Shown here: one piece after another, positions 1 through 8,516 of the stretch
Layout of the letters: every line of letters begins with the position of its first letter
Numbering within the stretch: position 1 is the stretch's first letter
Assembly: GCF_013299185.1 (NCBI RefSeq)
Contig: NZ_JAAFKG010000011.1
Location: 62,001 to 126,000, forward strand
Length of the DNA stretch: 64,000 bases
Origin: Microcoleus sp. bin48.metabat.b7b8b9.023
GTDB taxonomy: Bacteria > Cyanobacteriota > Cyanobacteriia > Cyanobacteriales > Microcoleaceae
Direction of reading: 5' to 3'
Program-made: the position numbers and the translations under genes
The notes under the pieces: model-generated
The model's input: only the letters and a program-made list of their open reading frames with translations
What the model was told of the DNA's origin: nothing
Database searches by the model: none

Positions 1-112
1 TGAAAGGAAGGGCAGATTCAGCGATCGATTTTGCCACCCGCCAATCATTCCTTGAACTAAGAGGGCCCAAGCCCAACAACGTACCTCATATGAGAGCTCG
101 ATCCGCTATATT

Positions 113-352
113 TTGTTTGCCAGTAAGTTAGGCATTACCCTAAAAAATGCTGAAATGCTCAAACAGGCTTTAAAAGAATCTGCTATCAACGAAGATGTTG
201 TTATTCAAAAAAACAACGAATACGGAACACATTACAACATGAAATTCTTGCTGAAAACCGAAGTAGGTGAATCTCTGATTCTAGCAGCTTGGATCGTCCG
301 CTCAGGTGAAACTTTCCCCAGATTGACAAGTTGTTATCCCGTCAAAAAGTGA
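113..352 (+). CDS. DUF6883-like protein, N-terminally truncated
   Basis: The 79 residues read like the C-terminal two thirds of a DUF6883-type domain, with the core FASKLGIT followed by a helix and a closing strand with TSCYPVKK. Family members normally carry about 30 more N-terminal residues. Here the reading frame stays open upstream to at least base 62, but the upstream bases are the intergenic palindromic repeat (CCCAACAACGTACCT at 72-86), so the native start appears to be lost. The only nearby start is TTG at 113, without a convincing ribosome binding site. It lies 10 nt before a DUF4926-like gene; the pair recurs in cyanobacteria and resembles a toxin/immunity cassette. The family assignment is from memory of the motif; expression is doubtful. 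Confidence 0.5.
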   Translation: MFASKLGITLKNAEMLKQALKESAINEDVVIQKNNEYGTHYNMKFLLKTEVGESLILAAWIVRSGETFPRLTSCYPVKK

Positions 353-362
353 GGTAAAAACA

Positions 363-617
363 ATGAAAACAATTAAAGACCTAGATATTGTTGCTTTAAC
401 TGAAGATTTAGAAGCAACCCATTTTGAAACAAAACAAATCATTAAATTATATAAAGGACAAGTGGGAACAGTCGTAATGGAATTTGATGGCAGTGCTTTT
501 GAGGTAGAATTTTCTCATCAAGATGGCACAACTTATGCAATGGAAACAATTTCCGCCACAAAATTAATGCTTTTACATTATGATTTAGTAGAATCTGTAG
601 GGGCGGTTAGCCGATAA
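363..617 (+). CDS. DUF4926-like small protein
   Basis: An 84-residue protein of the DUF4926 type: a beta-rich fold with the core YKGQVGTVV and FEVEFSHQDGTTYA, which resembles an SH3-like barrel. It begins with ATG after an AGGTAAAAACA leader and follows the DUF6883-like gene by 10 nt, so the two are probably co-transcribed. The biochemical role is unknown. Similar small proteins often sit beside DUF6883 or toxin-like genes, which suggests a protective partner role; this is inference from the neighbourhood only. About 130 bases without a gene follow before the convergent csbD-like gene. Confidence 0.6.
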   Translation: MKTIKDLDIVALTEDLEATHFETKQIIKLYKGQVGTVVMEFDGSAFEVEFSHQDGTTYAMETISATKLMLLHYDLVESVGAVSR

Positions 618-743
618 ATTTTGCCACCAATATTTTTCATAATCTACAAAAGTATCTCTAAAAAAAATCCCGCAAACGATATGTTGTTTGCAGAATTTAG
701 TAGGCAGGAAACTTTTAGCGAATACTGTGAAGAAGCAAAGTAA

Positions 744-932
744 TTAAGCTCGATCTACAATCTCTTTGGCTTTATCTTTGAGGTCTTCTTTCATGTGCAT
801 TGCTGAGGCTTCGTCCTGCTTGGCTTGACCTTCTAATTTATCTTTTTGATCGCCAGTTACTTCGCTAACAGCTTCTTGGATTTTGCCTTCAATATTCTTA
901 GCCGTTGCTTCGACTCTGTTTTCAATGGTCAT
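744..932 (-). CDS. CsbD family stress protein
   Basis: A 62-residue, highly charged, helix-forming protein with the CsbD signature (NIEGKIQEAVSEVTGD followed by KLEGQAKQ). CsbD-like proteins are small, abundant general-stress proteins of unknown mechanism in many bacteria. The length matches the family. The ATG at 932 is preceded on the minus strand by AGGAG at close spacing (TTAGGAGAAAAAATT), a good ribosome binding site. It is monocistronic, convergent with the DUF4926-like gene. Confidence 0.85.
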   Translation of the reverse strand: MTIENRVEATAKNIEGKIQEAVSEVTGDQKDKLEGQAKQDEASAMHMKEDLKDKAKEIVDRA

Positions 933-1028
933 AATTTTTTCTCCTAACCTTACAACTATTACTGTATAAATTAAAAGCTGAGTCTTAATCTATCTTGAGA
1001 AAGATTTAGATATCTATCTAAAGATTGG

Positions 1029-1253
1029 TTAAATCGCAACTTCGACAAGTTTATTGCGAGAGGAAAGACCGGATTTAATTGCGATCGCCGATTTGGACAC
1101 TTTAAACTTTTTCGCCAACAGCACGATCAACTCTTGATTGGCTTTTCCATCGACTGGCGGCGATTTGAGATGTATTGTCAGGCTGCCGTCTGGTTTCTCT
1201 TCGATGCTTTGCTGTTTGGAATTTGGTTTAACTTTGACTGCAAACATTTTCAT
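1029..1253 (-). CDS. DUF167/YggU family protein
   Basis: A compact protein of about 74 residues starting [14 protein letters not shown], with the DUF167 hallmarks [16 protein letters not shown] and the C-terminal strand. The function of the family is unknown. The open frame extends further upstream, but those codons come from a short tandem repeat (TTGGTTA units at about 1260-1287), so I place the start at ATG 1253; ATG 1247 is also possible. It follows the DJ-1/PfpI gene and may be read with it. Confidence 0.75.
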   Translation of the reverse strand: MKMFAVKVKPNSKQQSIEEKPDGSLTIHLKSPPVDGKANQELIVLLAKKFKVSKSAIAIKSGLSSRNKLVEVAI

Positions 1254-1292
1254 GTGACTAATAACCAATAACCAATAACCAATAACCAATAA

Positions 1293-1886
1293 CTAATGAC
1301 TATCTGAATGTTCAATTTTTGTTCCCAAAACTTTGAGAAATTCAGCCAGCCAGTTGGGATGTGCAGGCCATGCGGGGGCTGTGACTAAGTTGCCATCAAC
1401 TACTGCTTCGGTAACGGGAACTTCGGTATATTTGCCACCAGCCCGGAGTATGTCGGGGCTGCAAGCTGGGTATGCGGTGCAGCGTTTGCCTTCGAGTACG
1501 CCGGCGGCGGTGAGGACTTGCAATCCGTGACAAATAGATGCGATCGGCTTTTTGCTGTTGGCAAAGTAGCGGGTAATTTGCAGCACTTGTTCGTTGAGGC
1601 GGATGTATTCTGGCGATCGTCCTCCAGGGATAATCAAAGCGTCGTAGTCTGCGGCGTTAATTTCGTCAAAAGTTGCGTTTAAAGTAAAGTTGTGACCGGG
1701 TTTTTCGCTGTAGGTTTGATCGCCTTCAAAGTCATGAATTGCGGTGCGAATTGTTTGGCCTGCGGCTTTGTCGGGGCAGACTGCATGGACGGTGTGACCT
1801 ACCATTTGCAATGCTTGGAATGGAACCATTACTTCGTAGTCTTCTACAAAGTCGCCGACTAGCATTAAGATTTTTTTTGCAGCCAT
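1293..1886 (-). CDS. DJ-1/PfpI family protein
   Basis: A 197-residue class I glutamine amidotransferase-like protein of the DJ-1/PfpI type. The nucleophile elbow ASICHG places the reactive Cys at residue 119 followed by His120, and the conserved acidic residue lies in DFVEDYE near residue 16. The [12 protein letters not shown] segment is typical of the PfpI/YhbO branch, which includes proteases, deglycases and chaperones; the exact activity cannot be read from sequence. It starts at ATG 1886 and lies just upstream of the DUF167 gene on the same strand. Confidence 0.85.
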   Translation of the reverse strand: MAAKKILMLVGDFVEDYEVMVPFQALQMVGHTVHAVCPDKAAGQTIRTAIHDFEGDQTYSEKPGHNFTLNATFDEINAADYDALIIPGGRSPEYIRLNEQVLQITRYFANSKKPIASICHGLQVLTAAGVLEGKRCTAYPACSPDILRAGGKYTEVPVTEAVVDGNLVTAPAWPAHPNWLAEFLKVLGTKIEHSDSH

Positions 1887-1947
1887 GTTTGTAACTCCTG
1901 TTATTTTGATTTGCTTAAATAGGAATAGGCTTTAGATAAGGCTGATC

Positions 1948-2040
1948 CCCCCTTAGCTTGCCCCCTACTCCCCCTTAAAAAGGGGGGAACAAGAAGGTGC
2001 TGCGAAGTCCCCCTTTTTAAGGGGGATTTAGGGGGATCTC
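1948..2040. repeat. Palindromic C/G-rich repeat (CCCCCTTAAAAAGGGGG family)
   Basis: Two arms containing CCCCCTTA/TAAGGGGGA flank a short spacer, and each arm is itself a palindrome around TTAAAAAGG. Shorter relatives of this element occur inside coding sequences at 17840, 32955 and 33748 in this window. Confidence 0.7.
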
Positions 2041-2086
2041 CGAGGAATAAACAGTTTTAACCCAAGCGTATTTGCTTAAATAGGAT

Positions 2087-2122
2087 TTAAAAAAAATGCA
2101 GGGCAGTTAAAAAGCCTGCCCC
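2087..2122 (-). terminator. Rho-independent terminator of petN
   Basis: On the minus strand downstream of petN, a GGGCAGG / CTGCCC stem with an A/T loop is followed by TGCATTTTTTTT. The stem sits 18 nt past the petN stop, as expected for an intrinsic terminator. Confidence 0.7.
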
Positions 2123-2139
2123 GCCAGCTATTCTGGAAT

Positions 2140-2229
2140 TTAGAAACCGTTGCGGCCCCAAATTACCATTGAAATTGAGAAGGAGAACAAAACTAGCACC
2201 GAAACCCAACCGAGTGACAAAATATCCAT
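2140..2229 (-). CDS. petN: Cytochrome b6f complex subunit 8 (PetN)
   Basis: A 29-codon gene. The translation begins [16 protein letters not shown] and ends with [10 protein letters not shown], a nearly invariant PetN sequence with one transmembrane helix. PetN is a small structural subunit of the thylakoid cytochrome b6f complex, which passes electrons from plastoquinol to plastocyanin or cytochrome c6. The gene starts at ATG 2229, is followed by its own terminator, and is divergent from the membrane protein gene at 2312 across an 82-bp spacer that must hold both promoters. The match is full length and unambiguous. Confidence 0.95.
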   Translation of the reverse strand: MDILSLGWVSVLVLFSFSISMVIWGRNGF

Positions 2230-2311
2230 AGCTATTTATTGAACAAACTGTACAAAGTGACTCCAAAGCTTATGATAATTCAATTTGAGCCATTTTTGAA
2301 ATGAGGGCGCT

Positions 2312-2794
2312 GTGAAGGACTCGTCAAATTTTAGTTTCGCTGAGCGGGTAGAATCTTTGAAAGCAGGAAGTGTTGCTGCTTTGTCTTGTTTGCTTGCTTT
2401 TGGGGCGATCGCCCTTGTTAACACCTTAATCTTAGCGCAGAGGTGGGATGCTCTGGCGGGTTTGCAGGTCAGGGAAATTGACCTAAATTTTGGCTTGAGA
2501 GGATTGATGGCAGTTGTGGGCGGTTTTTTGTTTGGCGTGACTTACCGCTACGCTATCCGCCGCGATACTAACCCGCAGCTTAAATCTGGTGTGGTGTTGG
2601 CTTTTGGGTTGGTGCGGGCTTTTGGACAGTTGGATGCTGGATTGTCTTTTGAGGCGGGCAAGATGCCGGGTTTGCAGGAGTTATTGCCGTTTGCGGTTGG
2701 TGGGGTGGAAAGTGTGGTATTGTTTGCGATCGCGGGTTTGGTGTTGGATTGGGCGATCGGGCGATCGTTGATTAAAGCTTTCGGGTGTTCGTAG
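2312..2794 (+). CDS. Conserved cyanobacterial membrane protein
   Basis: A 160-residue protein with about four hydrophobic helices (residues 15-42, 65-82, 95-110 and 125-152). No catalytic motif is visible. It starts with GTG at 2312. Such petN-adjacent membrane proteins are conserved in cyanobacteria but unnamed, and I do not recognise a function. The 3' end runs directly into the tandem repeat array starting near 2787; the last codons and the stop touch the first repeat unit. Confidence 0.65.
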   Translation: MKDSSNFSFAERVESLKAGSVAALSCLLAFGAIALVNTLILAQRWDALAGLQVREIDLNFGLRGLMAVVGGFLFGVTYRYAIRRDTNPQLKSGVVLAFGLVRAFGQLDAGLSFEAGKMPGLQELLPFAVGGVESVVLFAIAGLVLDWAIGRSLIKAFGCS

Positions 2795-3023
2795 TGAGGA
2801 CTTCAGTCCTCTGATTGGATGCGGACTAAAGTCCTCACTACGAACCTGGTTTTTTGCGGACTGAAGTCCTCACTACGAACCTGGTTTTTTGCGGACTGAA
2901 GTCCTCACTACGAACCTGATTGGATGCGGACTAAAGTCCTCACTACGAACCTGGTTTTTTGCGGACTGAAGTCCTCACTACGAACCTGATTGGATGCGGA
3001 CTGAAGTCCTCACTACGAACCTG
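2787..3023. repeat. Tandem array of GGACTGAAGTCC palindromes
   Basis: Six units containing GGACT(A/G)AAGTCC followed by TCACTACGAACCTG, alternating two linker types (GGTTTTTTGC and ATTGGATGC). The unit is a small hairpin. Spacers are repeated rather than unique, so this is not a CRISPR array. The same family occurs at 12925, 22054, 37484, 42960 and 62905. Confidence 0.85.
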
Positions 3024-3033
3024 TTTATGAAAT

Positions 3034-3048
3034 TTAACTGAAAGTTAA
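3034..3048. other. Subterminal hairpin, possible right end of the tnpB element
   Basis: TTAACT-GAA-AGTTAA forms a perfect 6-bp stem with a 3-nt loop, 18 nt beyond the tnpB stop codon. IS200/IS605-type elements carry such subterminal hairpins, and the guide RNA of TnpB normally ends at this boundary. The assignment is tentative. Confidence 0.3.
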
Positions 3049-3066
3049 TAGCTGGCAAAAGCATAG

Positions 3067-4335
3067 TCATTTATAGACATGAGAGGCTTCAAGTCCCTCC
3101 CCCTTCACTTTTGCTTTGAGCGGATTAACCCGCCTCGGCTGAACTACACAGCTCCCTATCCCATTGCTAAACGCATTTGGGATTGCTTTTCTGAGAATAT
3201 TGTAAGCACCGTTCACGTCAGAATTAATTAACTGACCAGCCGATGTTTTGTACAAGCCTCGCTTGATTCGTTTCCCGGTAAATATAGGTTCTATCTCTGT
3301 TTTTCCGTAAACAGGAATCGGGTCTAAACCCAGGAAATTGGCTCTAGAGGTGTAGGATTCCTCCTGCACGATTACCTTGATTCCAACCAAGAAAGCTTTG
3401 TACTCCAACATCTTAATTAGTCGAGCGTGAGGAATACTGACAAAGTTTTGATTGGTCTGCTTTCCGAGATTGATATCGGTTTTCCACTGTGCATTCTTGC
3501 CGATTACTAGCGTCCCGATTTGTTGTGCGATCAAAAGATCGACAATCGTGCGACTCGCATGATGCAAGTAATTGTCTACTTTTTGATTGCGACAACGAGT
3601 TAAGCGCTGAATCCGGAGTGAAGTTTTGCGGTTCCGTTTTAACTGGGATTGTAATCGTGAAGAGCGTTTGTTGTAGAACTGGTTAATCGATTTCAATGGT
3701 CGCCCGTTGAGCAACAAAGGGATAAATCCCGGTTGATTTGAAGTTAACGCCACTAAATTATCTAGTCCTAAATCAATACTAGCTACAGAATTAGCGTTGC
3801 CAAGGGTGGACTCCGGTTCATCATAAATTACCTCAATTACATAGCAATCACATTTCGGAACCAGTCTAACTTGGCAAATTCGAGCGGGAGCGACTTGGGT
3901 TTTGATTAAAAGTTCAGTACCCGAAAGTTTAATGATTCCTTTCTTCAACTGTTTGCGACTAATCGCTTGAATCGTGTAGACAAGAATGTTTCGCCCTTTA
4001 GTTTTGTCTTTGTACTTTGGCAATTTCGGGCGACCCGTAAATTTTGAAGAATCAGCCTTGTAAGCTTTAACTGCTTCAAAAAACGATTTCCAGTTCTTAT
4101 CTAATACCATCAAAATTTGCTGGCTTACTTTGGAAGGCAAAGCCTTGTATGCTTCATGAGACTTCATCAATCGGTTCATTTCGTTATAATTGACATAGCC
4201 CCATCCGTAAACAAAGCTCTGACGAATGACGTAATTGGCGGCATTATACAGATTTTTGGATTTGAAAGCTAGTTGGTCAATTTCGATAAAACGGAGTTCC
4301 GTTGATTTAATGATGTGCCTCTCTGTTAGTTGCAT
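3067..4335 (-). CDS. tnpB: TnpB (IS200/IS605 OrfB), RNA-guided nuclease
   Basis: A 422-residue TnpB of the IS200/IS605 and IS1341 group. The three RuvC-type acidic residues are intact: Asp188 in SIDLGLDN, Glu326 in EESYTS and Asp373 in NSDVNGAYNI. Between the last two it has RIKRGLYKTSAGQLI and no CxxC pair, as in the zinc-finger-less branch. TnpB proteins cut DNA guided by an RNA read from the 3' end of their own gene and the element's right end. No tnpA (HUH transposase) lies nearby, so this is a solitary tnpB that cannot transpose alone. The start is ATG 4335. On the minus strand TTGAT occurs at 4423-4419, a sequence used as target motif by related elements. Confidence 0.9.
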   Translation of the reverse strand: MQLTERHIIKSTELRFIEIDQLAFKSKNLYNAANYVIRQSFVYGWGYVNYNEMNRLMKSHEAYKALPSKVSQQILMVLDKNWKSFFEAVKAYKADSSKFTGRPKLPKYKDKTKGRNILVYTIQAISRKQLKKGIIKLSGTELLIKTQVAPARICQVRLVPKCDCYVIEVIYDEPESTLGNANSVASIDLGLDNLVALTSNQPGFIPLLLNGRPLKSINQFYNKRSSRLQSQLKRNRKTSLRIQRLTRCRNQKVDNYLHHASRTIVDLLIAQQIGTLVIGKNAQWKTDINLGKQTNQNFVSIPHARLIKMLEYKAFLVGIKVIVQEESYTSRANFLGLDPIPVYGKTEIEPIFTGKRIKRGLYKTSAGQLINSDVNGAYNILRKAIPNAFSNGIGSCVVQPRRVNPLKAKVKGEGLEASHVYK

Positions 4336-4435
4336 TTGAGACTTCCGTTCTTTGGGCTATGCGTATTCTTTGTTCCACACTCACAACAATATAATACCAT
4401 TATTGTTTATAATTGCTTATCAACTCAATGAAGTT

Positions 4436-5104
4436 TTACAATACCTCATATTCTAGAGTGCCGTAAACCATTTGTTTGTCAACTGCCGACAAAACTTTAT
4501 TGTTAGCAGCATCCGAAACCAAACACTGACAAACTAACTGCGCTACATCCGCCCGGTGAATTGTTCCGGCAATTCGACAATCTTCTGTTAACACACCATT
4601 GCCCGTTGCAGGTTCCGATTTCAGTCCGCCCGGACGAATTACAGTATAAATCATCCCGCTTGCGATTAAATGATTTTCGGCTTTTTCCTTTTCAAGCAAT
4701 ACCGGGCGCAATGTTTCTAAAGCTTGCGGTGGTAAAGCCGCAGCAGTGTTGCCGCTACCGATGGATGAAACTAAAATAAATTTTTGTACGCCCGCTTTGA
4801 CAGCAGCATCAATCAAGTTTTTGTTGCCAAAATAATCGGCTCTTTCCCCATCTTTTGGCAAGCCGCCAATGGTGCTGATTGCGGCATGGATTGGTGCGCC
4901 TCCAGCCATCGCAGCTTCCACAGCCGCTGTATCCAAAGCATCGCCTGTCATGACTTTGATGCCCATTGCTTCTAATTCGGTGCGGTGGTTGGGCGATCGC
5001 AAAAGTGCAGTTATTTGTACATTTTGTGCTACCAAACATTTGGCGATTTCTAAGCCAACGCCTCGACTAGCACCTGCTAAAAAGATGTGGAATTTATCTG
5101 TCAT
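4436..5104 (-). CDS. NAD(P)-binding SDR family protein
   Basis: A 222-residue atypical short-chain dehydrogenase/reductase. The N-terminal glycine motif is GASRGVG (residues 11-17). TGDALD, AAISTIGG, VSSIG and IRPGGL follow in the order seen in NAD(P)H-sensing or isomerase-like SDR_a5/NmrA relatives, which usually lack the classical YxxxK pair. The substrate is unknown. The ATG is at 5104, and no operon partner is evident. Confidence 0.8.
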   Translation of the reverse strand: MTDKFHIFLAGASRGVGLEIAKCLVAQNVQITALLRSPNHRTELEAMGIKVMTGDALDTAAVEAAMAGGAPIHAAISTIGGLPKDGERADYFGNKNLIDAAVKAGVQKFILVSSIGSGNTAAALPPQALETLRPVLLEKEKAENHLIASGMIYTVIRPGGLKSEPATGNGVLTEDCRIAGTIHRADVAQLVCQCLVSDAANNKVLSAVDKQMVYGTLEYEVL

Positions 5105-5258
5105 ATTAATTTTGTTTTAATTTGGGCAGGAGTTGGTTTTTTGACTGTGGAACAGTATACAACAATCCTCTATAATTTTTTGAATTGTTTTTTTTACCGC
5201 AGAGGGCGCAGAGGGCGCAGAGGAAGAGAGGGGAAAGATTCGCACTTTCTAATTTACG

Positions 5259-5870
5259 TTAGATTTTTTTGCCGACTATTACTACCCAAGATTGAGCTTC
5301 GCGCGGCAAACCGGGCGGGCGGTAGTAGTGATTGACAATGGCAAATCCCGCTTGTTCCAAACAGGGCGCTAAAGTTTCGTATTCCCATCCCGCAGTATAG
5401 CGTTTTCCTGTCGGTCTCTCGTCGTAGCCTTCCCAATTTCCCCGGCACATTGACATGACAATTGCACCGCTAACAACTAAGGTTTTGTGCAAATCTTGCA
5501 GCACTTTCACCATTTTATCGCTGGGAACATGAATCAGGGAAGCATTGGCGAAAATACCGTCAAACTCAGCCTTTGGTAAGTCGAGATTCAGAAAAGATTG
5601 CTGCAAAACTTCGCAGCCGGATAACTTCTTTGCTATTTGTACAAAAGCTGGAGTTGCATCTAACCCTACAACGGTGTGTCCTTGGCTCTTGAACGCTACT
5701 AAATCTCGTCCGGGCCCGCATCCTATGTCGAGTATTTTACCGGGGTTGCGGGGCATGGCAGCGGTGAGTGCATCGCGATTTTGGGATACGTCGTGATGCC
5801 ATGTTCCTTCTCGGAAAGATTCGGCTGTTGTCTGGTATTCTGCGATCGTAATTTCTTCGCGTTTGTCCAT
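5259..5870 (-). CDS. Class I SAM-dependent methyltransferase
   Basis: A 203-residue methyltransferase with motif I ILDIGCGPGRDL (residues 45-56), an acidic residue after the second strand (VVGLDATP) and the post-motif FDGIFANASLIHV. The C-terminus WVVIVGKKI completes the Rossmann fold. The substrate cannot be told from the sequence. It starts at ATG 5870. It lies downstream of bioB on the same strand, about 130 bp away across a repeat, but nothing links it to BioC specifically. Confidence 0.8.
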   Translation of the reverse strand: MDKREEITIAEYQTTAESFREGTWHHDVSQNRDALTAAMPRNPGKILDIGCGPGRDLVAFKSQGHTVVGLDATPAFVQIAKKLSGCEVLQQSFLNLDLPKAEFDGIFANASLIHVPSDKMVKVLQDLHKTLVVSGAIVMSMCRGNWEGYDERPTGKRYTAGWEYETLAPCLEQAGFAIVNHYYRPPGLPREAQSWVVIVGKKI

Positions 5871-5900
5871 AATTCCCCCTCTTATATGATTTGAGATTGG

Positions 5901-6051
5901 TTAATTCAGAAGACCGGGCGAATAGAATTCGCGTCTACACAGACAAAACCCGCCTCCGCGGGTTGAAGAATTGGCGGTAAAAATTAGGCGCTCTTCTTTA
6001 GTCCGCGGAGGCGGACATCGTTTGTGTAGACGCGGTTTCAACCGCCGTCTT
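5901..6051. repeat. Palindromic repeat B (CCGCGGAGGCGG family), overlapping the bioB 3' end
   Basis: A long hairpin-forming repeat with the two half sites ACCCGCCTCCGCGGGTTGAA and CCGCGGAGGCGGAC, plus outer arms related to GCGGTTTCAACCGCCGTCTT. Relatives lie at 10110-10256, 13488-13653, 18619-18675 and 51028-51216. This copy supplies the last codons and stop of bioB. Confidence 0.8.
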
Positions 6052-7062
6052 ATCTTTTGAATCAACTTCTAAGATAGAACCTTCCGGGGATTCGATCGCA
6101 AATCCTGCATCTCGAATCATATCCCAATCTTGATTGGCGCTTTGTCCGGGAGTTGTGAGATAATCGCCCACAAAGATCGAATTAGCAGCGTAAAGTCCCA
6201 GAGGTTGCATCGATCGCAAGTGCACCTCCCGTCCCCCAGCAATCCGAATTTCTTGGCTGGGAAGCAAAAATCGGAACAAGCAGAGAATCCGCAAACACTG
6301 GCGCGGATTTAAGCGATTAACGTCTGCAAAGGGCGTTCCGGGGATTGGAATGAAAAAGTTGACCGGTACGCTAGTAACGCCCAAATTCCGCAGCGACAGC
6401 GCCAAATCGATCGCATCATCATCCGATTCGCCCATCCCCAAAATTCCGCCGGAACAAGTTGTGATTCCGGCTGCTTTGACGTTTTCGACTGTTTCCACGC
6501 GATCGCCAAAAGTGTGAGTTGTGCAGATGTCGGTGTGGTACGATTCGGAAGTATTCAGATTGTGATTTACGCGATCGACTCCAGCTTTAGCCAAACGGTG
6601 AGTTTGCTCCTCGGTCAACAACCCCAAACAAGCACAAATTTTCAGGTTGTGATTTGCCTTGACGGTTTCTACAGCATCCAAAACGCGATCGAAAGTAGAT
6701 GCACTCGGTTGGCGGCCAGAAATCACAAAACAAAACGTACCAGCCTTTAAATCTGCGGCGCGTTGGGCCGCATCCAGAATTTTTTCCTTAGCTAAAAGCG
6801 GATACTTTTCTATTTCTGCACTAGAAATTTTCGACTGAGAACAGTAATGGCAATCCTCAGGACAAAGGCCGCTTTGAGCGTTTAACAAATAGTGCAACCT
6901 GACGCGGTTTCCCCAGTAGTGGCGGCGCACCCGATAAGCTGCGTTTAGTTGTTCCAGCAAAACCTCATCCGGCGCGCGCAATACAGCCAAAGATTGCTCG
7001 CGAGAGAGACATTTCCCCGCCAGCGAGTCATCAGCCAAATCGTTCCAATTGGGTAAATTCAT
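5998..7062 (-). CDS. bioB: Biotin synthase
   Basis: A 354-residue radical-SAM enzyme that inserts sulfur into dethiobiotin in the last step of biotin synthesis. The [4Fe-4S] motif CPEDCHYC gives Cys67, Cys71 and Cys74. [23 protein letters not shown] and the C-terminal [11 protein letters not shown] are all typical BioB. The stop of bioA lies 17 nt upstream, so bioA-bioB is an operon. The final 17 codons ([17 protein letters not shown]) and the stop are encoded by an intergenic repeat at 5998-6051 that has run into the gene; other BioB proteins end shortly after the LEV segment. The tail is probably unstructured and harmless. Confidence 0.95.
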   Translation of the reverse strand: MNLPNWNDLADDSLAGKCLSREQSLAVLRAPDEVLLEQLNAAYRVRRHYWGNRVRLHYLLNAQSGLCPEDCHYCSQSKISSAEIEKYPLLAKEKILDAAQRAADLKAGTFCFVISGRQPSASTFDRVLDAVETVKANHNLKICACLGLLTEEQTHRLAKAGVDRVNHNLNTSESYHTDICTTHTFGDRVETVENVKAAGITTCSGGILGMGESDDDAIDLALSLRNLGVTSVPVNFFIPIPGTPFADVNRLNPRQCLRILCLFRFLLPSQEIRIAGGREVHLRSMQPLGLYAANSIFVGDYLTTPGQSANQDWDMIRDAGFAIESPEGSILEVDSKDKTAVETASTQTMSASAD

Positions 7063-7079
7063 TACTAAAATAAAAGAGT

Positions 7080-8387
7080 TTACAGAGTATCCAAAACCTG
7101 ACGAATCACGCGATAAATCGATTCTAGTTCATCAGGAGAAATGCAATAGGGAGGCATCAAGTAAAGCGTATTTCCCAAGGGGCGGAGCAAAAACCCCGCT
7201 TCCAGAAATCTGGCTTTCAATAAAGGGGCGATGTCATTAAAATAACCGGAAACGCTTTCCGTTTTCACATCCATTGCTGCGATAGTGCCGCAAGTCCGAA
7301 TCCGTTCGAGTTTAGGATGATCTATCAGCCATTGATTCAGGTATTTTTGGTGCAGTTTTTCCATTCCTTGATAGGCATTTGGGTTTTGCTCCAAAAGCTC
7401 CAGAGATGCTACACTCACCGCACAAGCTAAGGGATTTCCGGTATAAGAATGACCGTGATAAAAAGCTTTGTCCGATTCATCTCGCCAAAAAGCTTGATAA
7501 ATATGCTCCGATGCCATTGTGACAGCAATTGGCAAACAGCCGCCAGACAATCCCTTAGACAAACACAGGATATCCGGTACAGTTGCAGATTTAAGCGAGG
7601 CAAACAGTTCGCCCGTGCGCCCAAAACCCGTCATCACCTCATCGTAAATCAACAATACATTAAACTGGCGGGCCATTTGTGCGATCGCCCGCAAAAACTC
7701 AGGGCGGCACATTCGCATACCCGCAGAACCTTGCACCAAAGGTTCAATAAAAATTCCCGCATACCCCTTCCCCTGCTTCAACAAAGACTCCAGCTTCTCC
7801 AAACACCGCGCCTCCTTGCTTTCCACCTCCTCATCACCATCAAAAGTCGCAGGAAAAGGCACAACATCCCCAGCAAACATTAAAGGCGCAAAAGGTTCCC
7901 ACCACAGCGAACTTCTACCCGCAGACATCGCGCCCACAGTATCGCCGTGATAACCTCCCTCAAAACCAATAAAGCTAGTGCGGTTAGTTTCTCCGAGATT
8001 TAGCCAATATTGAAACGCCATTTTCAGAGCAACTTCAACAGCAGTCGAACCATTATCAGAAAAGAAAATCCGCGTCAAAGAATCAGGCGTATGAGTTATC
8101 AACTTGTCAGCAAGTTTCTGTGCAGGTTCGTGAGTAAATCCCGCAAAGATTACGTGTTCTAACTTTTTGGCTTGTTCGTAAAGAGCCTCAGCCAGAACAG
8201 GATGGCTGTGCCCGTGAATCGTCACCCACCAACTAGAAATACAGTCAAGAATTTGCCGCCCATCTTCTAATTCCAGCACCGATCCTTTCCCGCTAATTAC
8301 CTTCAGCGGCGCCGGAGCAGTTTTCATTTGCGTGAAGGGCTGCCAAATTGGTGAAGTTGAAGAATTATGTTCCTGCTTCGCAGTCAT
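7080..8387 (-). CDS. bioA: Adenosylmethionine-8-amino-7-oxononanoate aminotransferase
   Basis: A class III PLP aminotransferase converting KAPA to DAPA in biotin synthesis. Visible features are [17 protein letters not shown], the FEGGYHGDT substrate loop, [12 protein letters not shown] and the Schiff-base lysine in LSKGLSGG (about residue 278 from this start). I prefer ATG 8387 ([10 protein letters not shown]) because eight further upstream codons (from 8411) have no support in the family. It is the first gene of the bioA-bioB operon. bioD and bioF are not adjacent. Confidence 0.93.
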   Translation of the reverse strand: MTAKQEHNSSTSPIWQPFTQMKTAPAPLKVISGKGSVLELEDGRQILDCISSWWVTIHGHSHPVLAEALYEQAKKLEHVIFAGFTHEPAQKLADKLITHTPDSLTRIFFSDNGSTAVEVALKMAFQYWLNLGETNRTSFIGFEGGYHGDTVGAMSAGRSSLWWEPFAPLMFAGDVVPFPATFDGDEEVESKEARCLEKLESLLKQGKGYAGIFIEPLVQGSAGMRMCRPEFLRAIAQMARQFNVLLIYDEVMTGFGRTGELFASLKSATVPDILCLSKGLSGGCLPIAVTMASEHIYQAFWRDESDKAFYHGHSYTGNPLACAVSVASLELLEQNPNAYQGMEKLHQKYLNQWLIDHPKLERIRTCGTIAAMDVKTESVSGYFNDIAPLLKARFLEAGFLLRPLGNTLYLMPPYCISPDELESIYRVIRQVLDTL

Positions 8388-8516
8388 TTTTACCCCTGCC
8401 ACTAATATCAACCTGCATTTTAAAGCAATTGTAACTCAATTGTGAACCCTTTTTCTTCTCTTCTTTCTTCTTCTCTTTTCTTCCTTTCTTCGTGTCCTTT
8501 GCGCCTTCGCGGTTCG

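Noticed and set aside
2787-3023. Regularly spaced repeats that could be a CRISPR array
   Set aside because: The sequences between repeats are themselves repeated (two linker types), the unit is a palindrome with an extension, and no cas gene is present. The array at 62905-63176 was rejected for the same reason.
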